64,000 nt of DNA, from NCBI GenBank assembly GCA_024233835.1, contig JACKPC010000001.1, positions 1,922,001 to 1,986,000 of the forward strand, read 5' to 3'. Below the pieces are notes generated by a model. It was not told the origin of the DNA and searched no databases. It saw only the letters and a program-made list of their open reading frames with translations. Below, in pieces: positions 9,231 through 18,800 of the stretch. The position numbers and the translations under genes were made by a program. Origin of the DNA: Leptospiraceae bacterium (lineage in GTDB: Bacteria; Spirochaetota; Leptospiria; Leptospirales; Leptospiraceae). Every line of letters starts with the position of its first letter. Position 1 is the stretch's first letter.

Positions 9231-9253
9231 TAATGTAAACAACGTATACATTA
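9231..9253. promoter_or_regulatory. Candidate TetR-family operator palindrome
   Basis: A 23-base interrupted palindrome has outer arms TAATGTA and TACATTA and inner AC/GT half-sites around a three-base centre. It lies 22 bases upstream of the oxidoreductase start and 78 bases upstream of the divergent TetR gene. Size, symmetry and position are those of a TetR-type operator, so the regulator at 9332-9961 probably binds here and controls the 9209-5859 operon and perhaps itself. This assignment is inferred from position. Confidence 0.65.
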
Positions 9254-9331
9254 TTTTTAAAGTCAAGCTCTTTTTTTTGTAAACTGCCTTGATTTTTTTT
9301 ATGAATTTCTTCCTATGGTTCTAAAATAACT

Positions 9332-9961
9332 ATGGCCTCTAAATCAAATCGAAATCTGAAAGCATATCATCATGGAGACTTACGGAATGCCCTTATTGAT
9401 TCCGCTCTTGTTATTATCGCCGAGGAAGGCTATGAATCCCTTTCTTTACGCAAGGTAGCCGAAAAGGCTGATGTTAGTCCCGGTGCTCCTTACAGACATT
9501 TTAAAAATAGTGAAAGCCTGATTTCGGCTGTAGCAGAAGTTGGATTTTATAAGTTAAACGACATTATGGAAAAAATTATAAGAAAACGTCCCCGAAATTA
9601 TCTCTGGCAGTTTCGAGAGTGCGGTTTGAGTTATGTTGAATTTTCCCTGGATAATTCGGAGCTATTTCGTATTATGTATGGAAACATGATAAAAAATCAT
9701 TCTTCTCATGAGGGTCTGAAAAAAGCCGGAGAGCAACTTTACTTTACCTTTGAGGGGATTATAAAAAATGCCCAGACTGAGAATCTCCTCCGTGCAGGTA
9801 ATACGAGGGAAATTGCTCTTTCTGCCTGGTCACTGGTTCATGGAATTTCTAACTTAATTGTGGAGAAGCAACTTTTTTTTGAAACCTGGGAAATTGAAAA
9901 TCTTCGTAAAATGGTAAAACGCCAGTTGAGCCTTTTATATAATGGCATTCAACCGGCTTGA
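9332..9961 (+). CDS. TetR/AcrR family transcriptional regulator
   Basis: This is a 209-residue DNA-binding repressor with an N-terminal helix-turn-helix (AYHHGDLRNALIDSAL, then LSLRKVAEKADVSPGAPYRHF). The YHHGDLR opening together with the GAPYRHF recognition region is characteristic of TetR members with a WHG-type ligand domain. It is transcribed divergently from the oxidoreductase/acyl-CoA dehydrogenase pair, and a palindrome lies between them. An acyl-CoA or lipid ligand would fit the neighbours but is inferred. It converges with the SH3 lipoprotein gene with three bases between the stops. Confidence 0.9.
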   Translation: MASKSNRNLKAYHHGDLRNALIDSALVIIAEEGYESLSLRKVAEKADVSPGAPYRHFKNSESLISAVAEVGFYKLNDIMEKIIRKRPRNYLWQFRECGLSYVEFSLDNSELFRIMYGNMIKNHSSHEGLKKAGEQLYFTFEGIIKNAQTENLLRAGNTREIALSAWSLVHGISNLIVEKQLFFETWEIENLRKMVKRQLSLLYNGIQPA

Positions 9962-9964
9962 GTT

Positions 9965-10762
9965 TTATTTTACATGGGGACAGAAATAGGCTATTCTATA
10001 GTTTTTTCCGGTTTTTGAGTTTTTGCATTCGTTACGAATAAAAACACAGGCTTTTTTATCAAGAATGAATTCTTTTTCTTTTAGAAGTTTAAGATATTCT
10101 TGTCTTATAAAACCGTTATATTCTTTCAGATAACTTAACTGAAAGTTCTCATCTGCATTTTCCGGAAATTCAAGATAGAAGCCGGATTCTTTTACTGTAT
10201 AGGATCCCCTGAGGCTTAATTTGGGTTTTTCTGTAAAGTTTCTGCGGTATATTGCTTTATTGTAATAGAGTTCCAATTTTTTTATTTGTCCGGAACTGGC
10301 AGTTTTAGAAGAACAATCTTCCATGATGGTATTCTCGCTATATAGATCCATAGCAATTTTTTTATCTTCGAGACTTTCAGAACTTAGATAAGCACCGAAA
10401 AGGTATCCTCCCGCATCTTTACTGAAATACCAGAAGTCGGTTTTCCCTCCATAGGTTCCGGATTCTTTGGTTTTTTCAACTTTTAGACTGGTTCCATAGG
10501 GTAAAAGCAAAACTTTAGCTGAACTTGTATTGGCTTCCTGTCTGACATAAAGGGAAGAAGCGTTGACTGAACGTATATCATCCGAGCTATTTTCGCCAGG
10601 ACCTTTTTTATCCTTAGAGTCTTCAGTTTTTGCTGGATTTTTCTCTTCAGTTTTAGGACTGTCTTCAATAATTTCTTCTAATTTCTTTTCCTTTTTGCAG
10701 GTGGAACTTAAAAGACCGAAAATCAGTATTATCAGGGTTAAATGTTTCATAAAATATAGCAT
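9965..10762 (-). CDS. SH3-domain lipoprotein
   Basis: The protein has a signal sequence ending in the lipobox LSSTC, then a low-complexity linker rich in K, E and D (about residues 25-65). A bacterial SH3 domain follows (SLYVRQEANTSSAKVLLLPYGTSLKV), with the aromatic pair DFWYF. Such domains usually bind cell-wall peptides. The C-terminal 130 residues are not recognised. The annotated start is the first in-frame ATG; MKHLTLII at 10750 is an equally good start and gives a cleaner signal peptide. Neither has a clear ribosome-binding site. Confidence 0.72.
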   Translation of the reverse strand: MLYFMKHLTLIILIFGLLSSTCKKEKKLEEIIEDSPKTEEKNPAKTEDSKDKKGPGENSSDDIRSVNASSLYVRQEANTSSAKVLLLPYGTSLKVEKTKESGTYGGKTDFWYFSKDAGGYLFGAYLSSESLEDKKIAMDLYSENTIMEDCSSKTASSGQIKKLELYYNKAIYRRNFTEKPKLSLRGSYTVKESGFYLEFPENADENFQLSYLKEYNGFIRQEYLKLLKEKEFILDKKACVFIRNECKNSKTGKNYRIAYFCPHVK

Positions 10763-10827
10763 TTTGAAGGGGAATAAAGGGTCATTTCCTTTTTAAAGAA
10801 AGGGAGAGTTAATCGAAAAAATATTTT

Positions 10828-10858
10828 ATCCCTTAAAAAATTCGGGATTGTTTTTTTT
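10828..10858 (+). terminator. Terminator-like hairpin with T-tract in a divergent spacer
   Basis: The sequence has ATCCC, an 11-base AT-rich loop, GGGAT, then TGTTTTTTTT. The stem is only five pairs but the T-run is strong. It lies on the plus strand, between a minus-strand gene and the plus-strand gene that starts at 10956. No known gene ends here, so it could terminate a small RNA or act as an attenuator in the leader of the downstream gene. Chance is possible in AT-rich DNA. Confidence 0.3.
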
Positions 10859-10955
10859 GCAGGCGAGCCCACTTTCTATTTTGTACCATAAGTAATACTA
10901 TAGATCTTGTAAATAAAGGTTCAGTTTTTCTGCTTAAACCGGGATATTATAAATA

Positions 10956-13067
10956 ATGAAATGGGAAACTGAGGAGTTCCGGTACTGGATTCTTACCGGT
11001 CTTATTGCCTTATTGGCTTTTTGGAGGATTTTGGATTTTTCTATTCTGAATCCCCTGTATACAGATTGGATAATGAAAGGTGGTGATCTCTCTACTCATT
11101 ATCTTGGTTGGGAATTTTTTCGAAAAGCACCACTATTCCAGTGGCCATTTGGTGCTAACTGGAGCTATGGGATGGAAGTTGGAAGTTCTATTGTTTTTAC
11201 TGATTCGATTCCTTTAATGGCTTTTTCATTTAAGCTCTTGAACCCCATTATCCCTGTTAAGTTTCAATATTTTGGAATATGGATTCTACTCTGTTTTATT
11301 TTACAGATTTATACTGCATTTAAACTTATATCTCTTCTAACGAAAGAAAAAATTTACCAGATTCCTGCTGTACTTTTTTTTGCTATCACTCCTTTTTTTT
11401 TGTATAGGTTAGAGGGGCATTTTGCTTTAATGGCTCACTGGTCTATACTTTTTGCTTTGTATTTTTTTTTAAGAGACAGGTTTTCTGATCTGTCCTGGTT
11501 TATACTTCTCTGTCTTACCGCCCTGATACATGCTTATTTACTTATTCTTGTTTTAAGTATTTATATCTTTGATCTTCTTTCGAGAGGCTGGCATCAAGAA
11601 TTAAGTATTAAGCAGATTTTAAAATCATGTAGTATGAGCTTTTCCGGGACTCTCTTTGTGATGTGGTTTGCCGGTTACTTCATCCTTCCTTCGGAAGTGC
11701 AAGAGGGAGGATTTGGTATTTATAAAATGAATCTCTTATCCCTTATTAATCCTGGCTTACTCTGGTCGTATCTTCTTCCTGCACAAAAGGTAGGTATTGA
11801 ATTTTTTGAGGGATTTAACTATCTCGGTATCGGAATGCTTATCCTGGGTTTTTTTGCGCTTATAAAGTATATAAAAGATGGGAACTTTAAAATTTCCAAA
11901 AAAGGAAAAATACTCTTATTACTCAGTAGCTTCCTGTTTATTTATTCTATATCCAACCAAATAGTGTTTGGTATAAAAGTAATTTTCAATTATTCGATTC
12001 CTTCTTTTTTGAAAAGGCTTACAGGAATTTTTCGTGTTTCCGGTCGTTTTTTTTGGCCTGTATCTTATCTACTTTATTTTAGTATATTTTTTATTCTTTA
12101 CAGAACGAAAAGAATTCGAAGAATTTCGCTTATTATCAGTTTTGTCTGGTTTTTACAGGTTATAGATAGTTCTAAGATTGTTTCTCATTATGGAAAACTC
12201 TATTCTGAAAAAAAGGAATATACTTCATTATTCCATTCAAAATCCTGGAAAGAGTTAGCAAAGCCCTATCAAAAACTAAGAATTGTACTTCCTAAAAAAA
12301 ATCCTGAAAATTGGATGAATCTGGCAGACTATGCACTCAGAAATAATCTGTCAATCAATGCCGGCTATTTTGCCAGAGTAAACTCTGAGGCTATGGCAAG
12401 TTCTCAAAAAGAGATTTTAGAAGCCATTATTAGGGGTCGATACCATAAAGATTCTCTTTATATATTTCAGGAGAAAGCCCTCCTGGAAGAAGCTATATTA
12501 CATTTATCTGAAAATGATTTAGCGGGGATGAAGGATGGTATATTTTTACTGGCTCCCGGTTTAAAATCTAAAAAAGATGCATTGGGTGTAAAGGAATATG
12601 AATATAATGATCTGGAATATTACAATTTATCTATGAACGAAAAAGTTTTGTTTAACTCAAAGGGAAGTGGTCAGCGATACAGATTTATAGGTTGGTCAGA
12701 CCCGGAGCACTGGGGAGTCTGGTCAAATAACGACTTTTCTACCTTGAATTTTCATCTTCCAGAAGGAATAGGGGATAATGTAATTCTATCTCTTGAAAGT
12801 AAAGCATTTATAAACCATCTTCATCCGGTCTTAAGAGTAGATGTATTTATGAATAATCGATTTATGCAGACTTTAGAATATACTATTTCTGATAATGAAA
12901 GAATAAGAAAAATAAGGATTCCTAAATCTTTTCTGTATGTCAAAAAAAAATCTCCGAATAGATTGCGTTTTAACTATAATTCTCCAAAATCACCTGCGGA
13001 GCTTGGTATCTCAGCCGATGGTCGTCGTCTCGGAATGGGGCTTATTTCTTTGAGTATAGAAAAGTAG
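10956..13067 (+). CDS. Multi-spanning membrane protein, DUF6311-like
   Basis: The protein has 703 residues with about eleven or more predicted membrane helices in the first 410 residues and a soluble C-terminal domain of about 290 residues. The N-terminal third has the pattern of DUF6311 proteins: GGDLSTHYLGWEFFR, then PFGANWSYGME, SSIVFTDSIPLMAF and FQYFGIWILLCF. The topology is that of GT-C-like enzymes of envelope polysaccharide modification, so a role as an undecaprenyl-sugar-dependent glycosyltransferase is plausible but unproven. It stands alone between a divergent lipoprotein gene and a convergent CBS gene. Confidence 0.75.
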   Translation: MKWETEEFRYWILTGLIALLAFWRILDFSILNPLYTDWIMKGGDLSTHYLGWEFFRKAPLFQWPFGANWSYGMEVGSSIVFTDSIPLMAFSFKLLNPIIPVKFQYFGIWILLCFILQIYTAFKLISLLTKEKIYQIPAVLFFAITPFFLYRLEGHFALMAHWSILFALYFFLRDRFSDLSWFILLCLTALIHAYLLILVLSIYIFDLLSRGWHQELSIKQILKSCSMSFSGTLFVMWFAGYFILPSEVQEGGFGIYKMNLLSLINPGLLWSYLLPAQKVGIEFFEGFNYLGIGMLILGFFALIKYIKDGNFKISKKGKILLLLSSFLFIYSISNQIVFGIKVIFNYSIPSFLKRLTGIFRVSGRFFWPVSYLLYFSIFFILYRTKRIRRISLIISFVWFLQVIDSSKIVSHYGKLYSEKKEYTSLFHSKSWKELAKPYQKLRIVLPKKNPENWMNLADYALRNNLSINAGYFARVNSEAMASSQKEILEAIIRGRYHKDSLYIFQEKALLEEAILHLSENDLAGMKDGIFLLAPGLKSKKDALGVKEYEYNDLEYYNLSMNEKVLFNSKGSGQRYRFIGWSDPEHWGVWSNNDFSTLNFHLPEGIGDNVILSLESKAFINHLHPVLRVDVFMNNRFMQTLEYTISDNERIRKIRIPKSFLYVKKKSPNRLRFNYNSPKSPAELGISADGRRLGMGLISLSIEK

Positions 13068-13095
13068 AAGGAAACTGTATGATAATACCCGAAGT

Positions 13096-13515
13096 TTAGT
13101 TTTTAGTCTGTTTCTTTAAAAGTTCTATGCAATCTAAAAAAGCCTGTAATATATCAATATGGGTAATTATCCCTATGAAGTTTCCATTTTTCATCACAAG
13201 AGCATAATCTATTCTTTCATTGTACATTTTCTTTACAACATCAGCTATGTTCGTATCAATTTCAACTGTGTAAAATTCGGGATTTAGTATATCTTTTAGT
13301 TTTTTTTCTTCTCTTGGTAAATTATTCATACAGTTTAGAATTTTCAAGTCTCTGTCTGATATTACACCAATAACTTTTCCCTTTTCTGTAACCGGAAGAT
13401 GGCGACAATTTTTCATCATCATCAGGTTTTCGGCTTTTACAAGTGTCTCCTCGCAATGGATAGAGACCGGTTCTTTATTAATGTAGTCTTTAAGTTCTAT
13501 TTCTCGCTGTTTCAT
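13096..13515 (-). CDS. Tandem CBS-domain protein
   Basis: The 139 residues are almost entirely two CBS domains. The first contains AENLMMMKNCRHLPVTEKGK with VIGVISDRDLKIL; the second contains IADVVKKMYNERIDYALVMK with FIGIITHIDILQAF. Paired CBS domains bind adenine nucleotides (AMP, ATP, S-adenosylmethionine or c-di-AMP) and sense energy or signal state. No effector domain is fused, so the protein probably works in trans. It lies 42 bases downstream of the adenylate cyclase gene on the same strand, which makes an adenylate ligand an attractive guess. Confidence 0.88.
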   Translation of the reverse strand: MKQREIELKDYINKEPVSIHCEETLVKAENLMMMKNCRHLPVTEKGKVIGVISDRDLKILNCMNNLPREEKKLKDILNPEFYTVEIDTNIADVVKKMYNERIDYALVMKNGNFIGIITHIDILQAFLDCIELLKKQTKN

Positions 13516-13557
13516 GCCCGGTATTGTATATATTTAGAGAAAAATGCAACAAAAAAA

Positions 13558-15690
13558 TTATTTATGAGCAATATCGGTATAAAATTGCCAGTCCGGAGGG
13601 GGTGGAGATTGGAGAAACATTTCACAGCGCTTGATATAGAGTTGAGAAACTGCATCCGTACCCAGGGCTTCTTTATATTTACAAAAATCGGATAGAGCCA
13701 TCTCAAAATTTTGAATTCTATAGTTTTCTATGGCAGAGGAAAAGAGATCCTGTAGTTTATCTTTTTGAGTGATTAATTCTTTCGGGTTGTTATTGTATAC
13801 TTCGAAAATTTTTACACTTCTTTCTCTACCCTTGACCCGTACATAATCAACTTCTCTTATCTTAAATAATTCAGGGTTTTTGATTTGTTGATAGGTGTTT
13901 TCCGAAATAATTATACTGGTTTCATAGTCTCTGGTTAAAGCTTCTAAGCGAGAGGCAAGATTTACTGTATCTCCTATAACGGTTGTATCGATTCGCCTTT
14001 TACTTCCAACGGTTCCTAATATTAAATTTCCACTGTGTATTCCTATACCAATTTTTATTTCAGGAAATTTTAACTTATTTTTAATCCGTTTATTAAACTT
14101 TTTTAATTTATCCTGCATTTCGATAGCGGAAAGGATAGCTCTTTCGTCTGAGTTAAATTTGGAATCTTCTGAATCTGAATATAAAGCGAGAATTCCATCT
14201 CCGAGGTATTTGTCTACGAAGCCCCGGTTAATCTCTATAGCTTTTTCCATTCGTTTCAAATACAGGTTTAAAAAATAGAATACCTCTCTTGAATTGATAG
14301 TTTCGGATATGTGTGTAAAGGAACGAATATCCGAAAAAAGCACAGTCATTTCTTTATCAACGGAATCTCCTAATTGAATATCTTTAGCTTCCTTTTTTCC
14401 TAAAACCTCAATAAATTCATGTGGAACAAAGCGTTGTATTGCATTCTTATGCTCATTTAATTCGTAGTTTAAAGTTTCCGATTCTTTATGTAGTTCTATA
14501 AATCTATTAGCAAGTATTAATACAATAGAAGAAATAAAAGTAAAATAACCATACTGCATTAATCGAATACTGGTATGGATAAATAAGGTATCCAGAATAT
14601 CCCAGGCAAGAAATAAGCTAAGGCTAAAAACTCCATATAAAAGCAATTTGGCATCTTTTAATTTTTTGTAAACACTGTAGATTAAAAAATAAAGAATATA
14701 GATAATCTGCGGAAGGGCAACGAAATACCAGGCGATTAAGAAGGTTTGATAGGCTCTCGGGCCAAAGGAAAGAAAACCCAGTAATATAAGAGAATTTAAA
14801 ATGATGAAAGAAATTACAGCTCGATTGATGGCTATACCTTCTAAAAGGTAAGAACGTAAAAATAAAAGAAAAAGTAAAAGGGCTAAAGGTTGACTTGAAT
14901 AAGCTGAGAATACGGTGATTGTACTCTCGGTAAATAATGAATTACTAAGGTTTGAAAAGGAAAGAAAATGTATGGAAAGAAAAAATGAAAAAAGAGCAAA
15001 GTAGAGATTATATACTTTTTCTTTCCATCGAAAATAAAAAAATAAATGATAGGCACCAAAAAAAAGATAGATAAGATCCAGCAGTATCTTCCCCAGCTCT
15101 TCATGTTCTTGAAGGATTTTTCTTTCGTAATCGAGAGTGTAGCCTTCCTTGAAGGTCAGACCCAGTAAAAAGTTTTTGCTCAAAAAAGAAGAAGGGGGAT
15201 ATCCGGCGAGATGTATGAATAGGTGATTTTTTCCTTTTTTTAAGATTCCTCTTGAAACAGATATATCCAGATTTCGAAGATAGCGATATTTTTGTAGCTT
15301 TCCATCCTTTACATAGAAATAGGAAGAAATCAGTTGACCGTTGAGGTAAATCCTCCAATTTTCTCCGATGCCGGCAAAATGTAGAGCTAAATCCCGATTG
15401 CTATCAGGTGCTTCCAAAACGAAGAATGTTTCCATGCTATATTCTTTGATTCCTTTAAAGGAAATCGGAGTATTAAAAATATTATTAGGTAGTATAGGAA
15501 GTTTTCTTACAGTAACAGATTTTTCTTTCGGTATTCCATTTTGAAGGTAAGTTTTCTCAAATCCCTCTACCAGCCTCCACTCAGAAGTGTGCAAGTAAAT
15601 AGGAAAAATATTCTTTGCATGGAGAGAGAAAAAAAAGAAAAAGAAAAAAAGAGCAAAGAAAGAAAAACAAATTGACTGTAAGGGTTTCAT
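13558..15690 (-). CDS. 7TMR-DISM adenylate/guanylate cyclase
   Basis: This is a membrane-bound class III nucleotide cyclase. After a signal peptide (to about residue 25) comes an extracytoplasmic 7TMR-DISM-type sensor domain (about 30-190), then seven membrane helices (about 200-395). A cyclase catalytic domain covers about 430-620: VLFSDIRSFT with the first metal aspartate near 450, VDKYLGDGILALY, and DTTVIGDTVNLASRLEALT. The lysine in VDKYLGD favours ATP as substrate. A helical tail ends the protein. It is divergent from the hybrid kinase at 15817, and a CBS protein follows on the same strand. Confidence 0.9.
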   Translation of the reverse strand: MKPLQSICFSFFALFFFFFFFSLHAKNIFPIYLHTSEWRLVEGFEKTYLQNGIPKEKSVTVRKLPILPNNIFNTPISFKGIKEYSMETFFVLEAPDSNRDLALHFAGIGENWRIYLNGQLISSYFYVKDGKLQKYRYLRNLDISVSRGILKKGKNHLFIHLAGYPPSSFLSKNFLLGLTFKEGYTLDYERKILQEHEELGKILLDLIYLFFGAYHLFFYFRWKEKVYNLYFALFSFFLSIHFLSFSNLSNSLFTESTITVFSAYSSQPLALLLFLLFLRSYLLEGIAINRAVISFIILNSLILLGFLSFGPRAYQTFLIAWYFVALPQIIYILYFLIYSVYKKLKDAKLLLYGVFSLSLFLAWDILDTLFIHTSIRLMQYGYFTFISSIVLILANRFIELHKESETLNYELNEHKNAIQRFVPHEFIEVLGKKEAKDIQLGDSVDKEMTVLFSDIRSFTHISETINSREVFYFLNLYLKRMEKAIEINRGFVDKYLGDGILALYSDSEDSKFNSDERAILSAIEMQDKLKKFNKRIKNKLKFPEIKIGIGIHSGNLILGTVGSKRRIDTTVIGDTVNLASRLEALTRDYETSIIISENTYQQIKNPELFKIREVDYVRVKGRERSVKIFEVYNNNPKELITQKDKLQDLFSSAIENYRIQNFEMALSDFCKYKEALGTDAVSQLYIKRCEMFLQSPPPPDWQFYTDIAHK

Positions 15691-15816
15691 CAGGAATCTT
15701 TAGCCCAACTAAAGTAATCGATACTTTGAATCTGTCAATTCATAATTTGAATAAATTTTTTAAAGGGACTTCATTAACAATGGAAAGAAATTGTAATTTT
15801 ATAGAGCTGCCTGTGG

Positions 15817-18800
15817 GTGTTTATGCAAGAGTTGTTAAGTAAGTTTTTTAAAATTCCTGAATACGAAAAAATACAGCAAGACTTGCTGTATAAAAATATA
15901 CTATTCTTTATCTTTTTTGGTATTCCTGCGGTTTTCTTTTCTTTTTTTAGGGCTGAGCAAACTGGTTGGATTCTTTCCTTTGCACATCTATTCCTTTTTC
16001 TTATACTATTCTCTATTTATATTTCTAGGGATAAACTTTCTTATCAATGGGCTTTTTACATTTTCTTATTAATTATCCTTTCTGTGGGAGTGCTGGGTTA
16101 CTGGAAACTTGGCCTTTTAGCTGAAAGCCGTGTTTTTTTGGTTTTGGCCATATCCGTTTCTATGTTGTTCGGAGGCTTTCGATTTTCTTTCTTATTACTA
16201 TTATTTACATTTTTATATTTAGTATTCATAGCTTATATGAATATAAGCGGTAAACATTTAAACAAAATCGATTTAGTTGCTTACTCACAAAGTCCGATTT
16301 CATGGCTTATGTCTATCTGGGTTGTTTTAACCTTCTCTACTGCAATTGCTCTGACTATTGAAAAACTTTTGAAAGTATATAAAGAAACGATTGAAAAACT
16401 AAACCGATCCCTACTTTATTACAAGGTTATTTTCAATACAGCTGAAATGGGAATTTTAATTCTTAATTCAGAAAGAAAAATTATTTCTGCAAATGAAGGT
16501 GTTTTGAAGATATTGGGGTATTTAGAAAGTGATCTATATTTAACAGATATAATTGAACTACTAGAAAATAAAGATGTTTTTAAAGAGCAATTTAATGACT
16601 ATTTTCTGTATTTAAAGCAGGAAAATTCCTTTCAATTAGAATTGAACTTTCGCCATAAGAACTCAGAAACAATTTCAAGTCTTGTGAATATAAGCGAAAT
16701 CTCTTTAGATAAAAATAATACCGGATTCATTTTTCGAATTATAGATATTTCCAGGCGAAAACGAATCGAAAAAACTTTAGAAGAGAATAAAGAAAATCTT
16801 AATTCTATTATTTATTCTCTCGATGATCTACTTTTTGTTATTGATGAAAAAGGAAATTTTACTGATTATTTTCAACCTAAAACCAAATCAGTATTATTTG
16901 CTTCTCCGGAGTTTTTCTTAGGCAAACATTATTCGGAAGTTTTACCTCCTGATCTTACAAAAAAGTTGGATGAGTTGATTATCGAAGTTCGTAAGAATGA
17001 TAATGTAGGACAACTTGATTACGATTTAAAAATGGATGGGAAAACTTATTGGTTCAGTGCTAAACTGACAAGAAAAAGAAATCATGATAAAGAATATAGT
17101 GGTTTTATTATAATTTCAAGGGATATCAGTGATAGAAAGGAGGCTGAAGAAAAATTAAAAGAAAGTGAAGCAAATTGGCGTTCCCTTGTGCAGGCTGCTC
17201 CTGTAAGAATTGTGATGCTGGATAAAGAAGGAAAAATTGATTTTGTAAATCGTTCTATTAAAGGATATAGTCCTGAAGAATGTGCAGGAAAGTTGATATA
17301 CGATTTTTTAACCGCGGAAGAATCGCAAAAGTTAAAACTTGCATTCGATAAATCTCTTGAAACAAAAAAAAATCAAATATTTAGTTCTGTATATTGGGGG
17401 GAATACGGGAACAATGAATGGTATGAGAATTATATAGGACCGATAGACCACGAAAAGCAAGTAAATAAGTTAATCTTAATATCCTTAAATATTACGCAAC
17501 GAAAACAGGTTGAAGAGCAGAGTAAAATTTTACAAATAGCCCTTGAGACGGCAGCTAATAGTGTGATGATAACCAATACAAAGGGTATTATACAATGGGT
17601 TAACCCGGCGTTCACGGTCCAAACGGGATTTTTATCTGAAGAATGTATTGGTTTATCTACAAATATTTTAAAATCCGGCGTTCATGAAGAAGAGTATTAT
17701 AAAAAAATGTGGAATATTATTCTTAGCGGAGGGATCTGGCGAGGCACTACAATTAATAGGAAAAAAAATGGAGACTTATATCATGATGAACAGACGATTA
17801 GCCCGGTTCGTGATGAAAATGGGAAAATAACACATTTTATTTCTATTCGACAGGATGTTTCTGAAAGGGTCCGCATGGAAAAAGCTCTAAAGGAAAGTGA
17901 AGCAAGAGCGAGGGCATTATTAGATGCAATACCCGATATGATGTTTCACTTAAATTCGGATGGGGTTTATCTTGATTTTAGAGCTAATAATGAAGAATTA
18001 TATTACCAGGAAGATACTCTGATAGGAAAAAAATTAAGAGATATTACACCTATATATTTAGCAGTATTAGTAGAAAAAAATATTCAAAAGGTATTAAATA
18101 CTAAAACTATACAAACATTTGAATATGAAATGGATGTAAAAAATCTTGGAAAACGTTTCTATGAAGCCAGAATGGTACCCTGCGGAAACAATCAAACTTT
18201 GAGTTTAGTAAGGGATATAACGGATAGGAGAAGAGTAGAGGAAGAACTGAGAGAAAGTCAGAAAAATTTGGAATATATTTTAAATAACTTACTGACAGGA
18301 GTTGTTCAGGTGGGCATTGATGGGCAGATTTATTATGCAAATGCCGCTGCTGAGAAAATTTTAAATATTAGAAAAGATGAAATTGCCAAACGCTTCTTTA
18401 GTGAAAAAACATGGAGGCAGATTGATAAATTTGGGAACCCCTTTCCCGTTGAAAATCTTCCTATATCAATTTCTTTGATGGAAAAGCGAGTAGCAAATAA
18501 TATTGAACATGGAATTGTAGATGATAGCAATAATGTTCGATGGCTATTAGTTAATTCAGCACCACTTTTTGATAGAAATGGAAATTTGGAAGGAGCTATA
18601 GCGAATTTTATTGATATAACGGAACGCTGGCAGCATGAAGAGGAATTGGAAATAGCCAAAAATAATGCAGAGGAAGCCAATAAGAGTAAAAGTATTTTTT
18701 TGGCAAATATGAGTCACGAACTGAGAACTCCTTTAAATGGTATATTAGGATTTGCGCAGTTACTTGAACAATCTTCGAATTTATCTGTAGAGGAAAAGGA

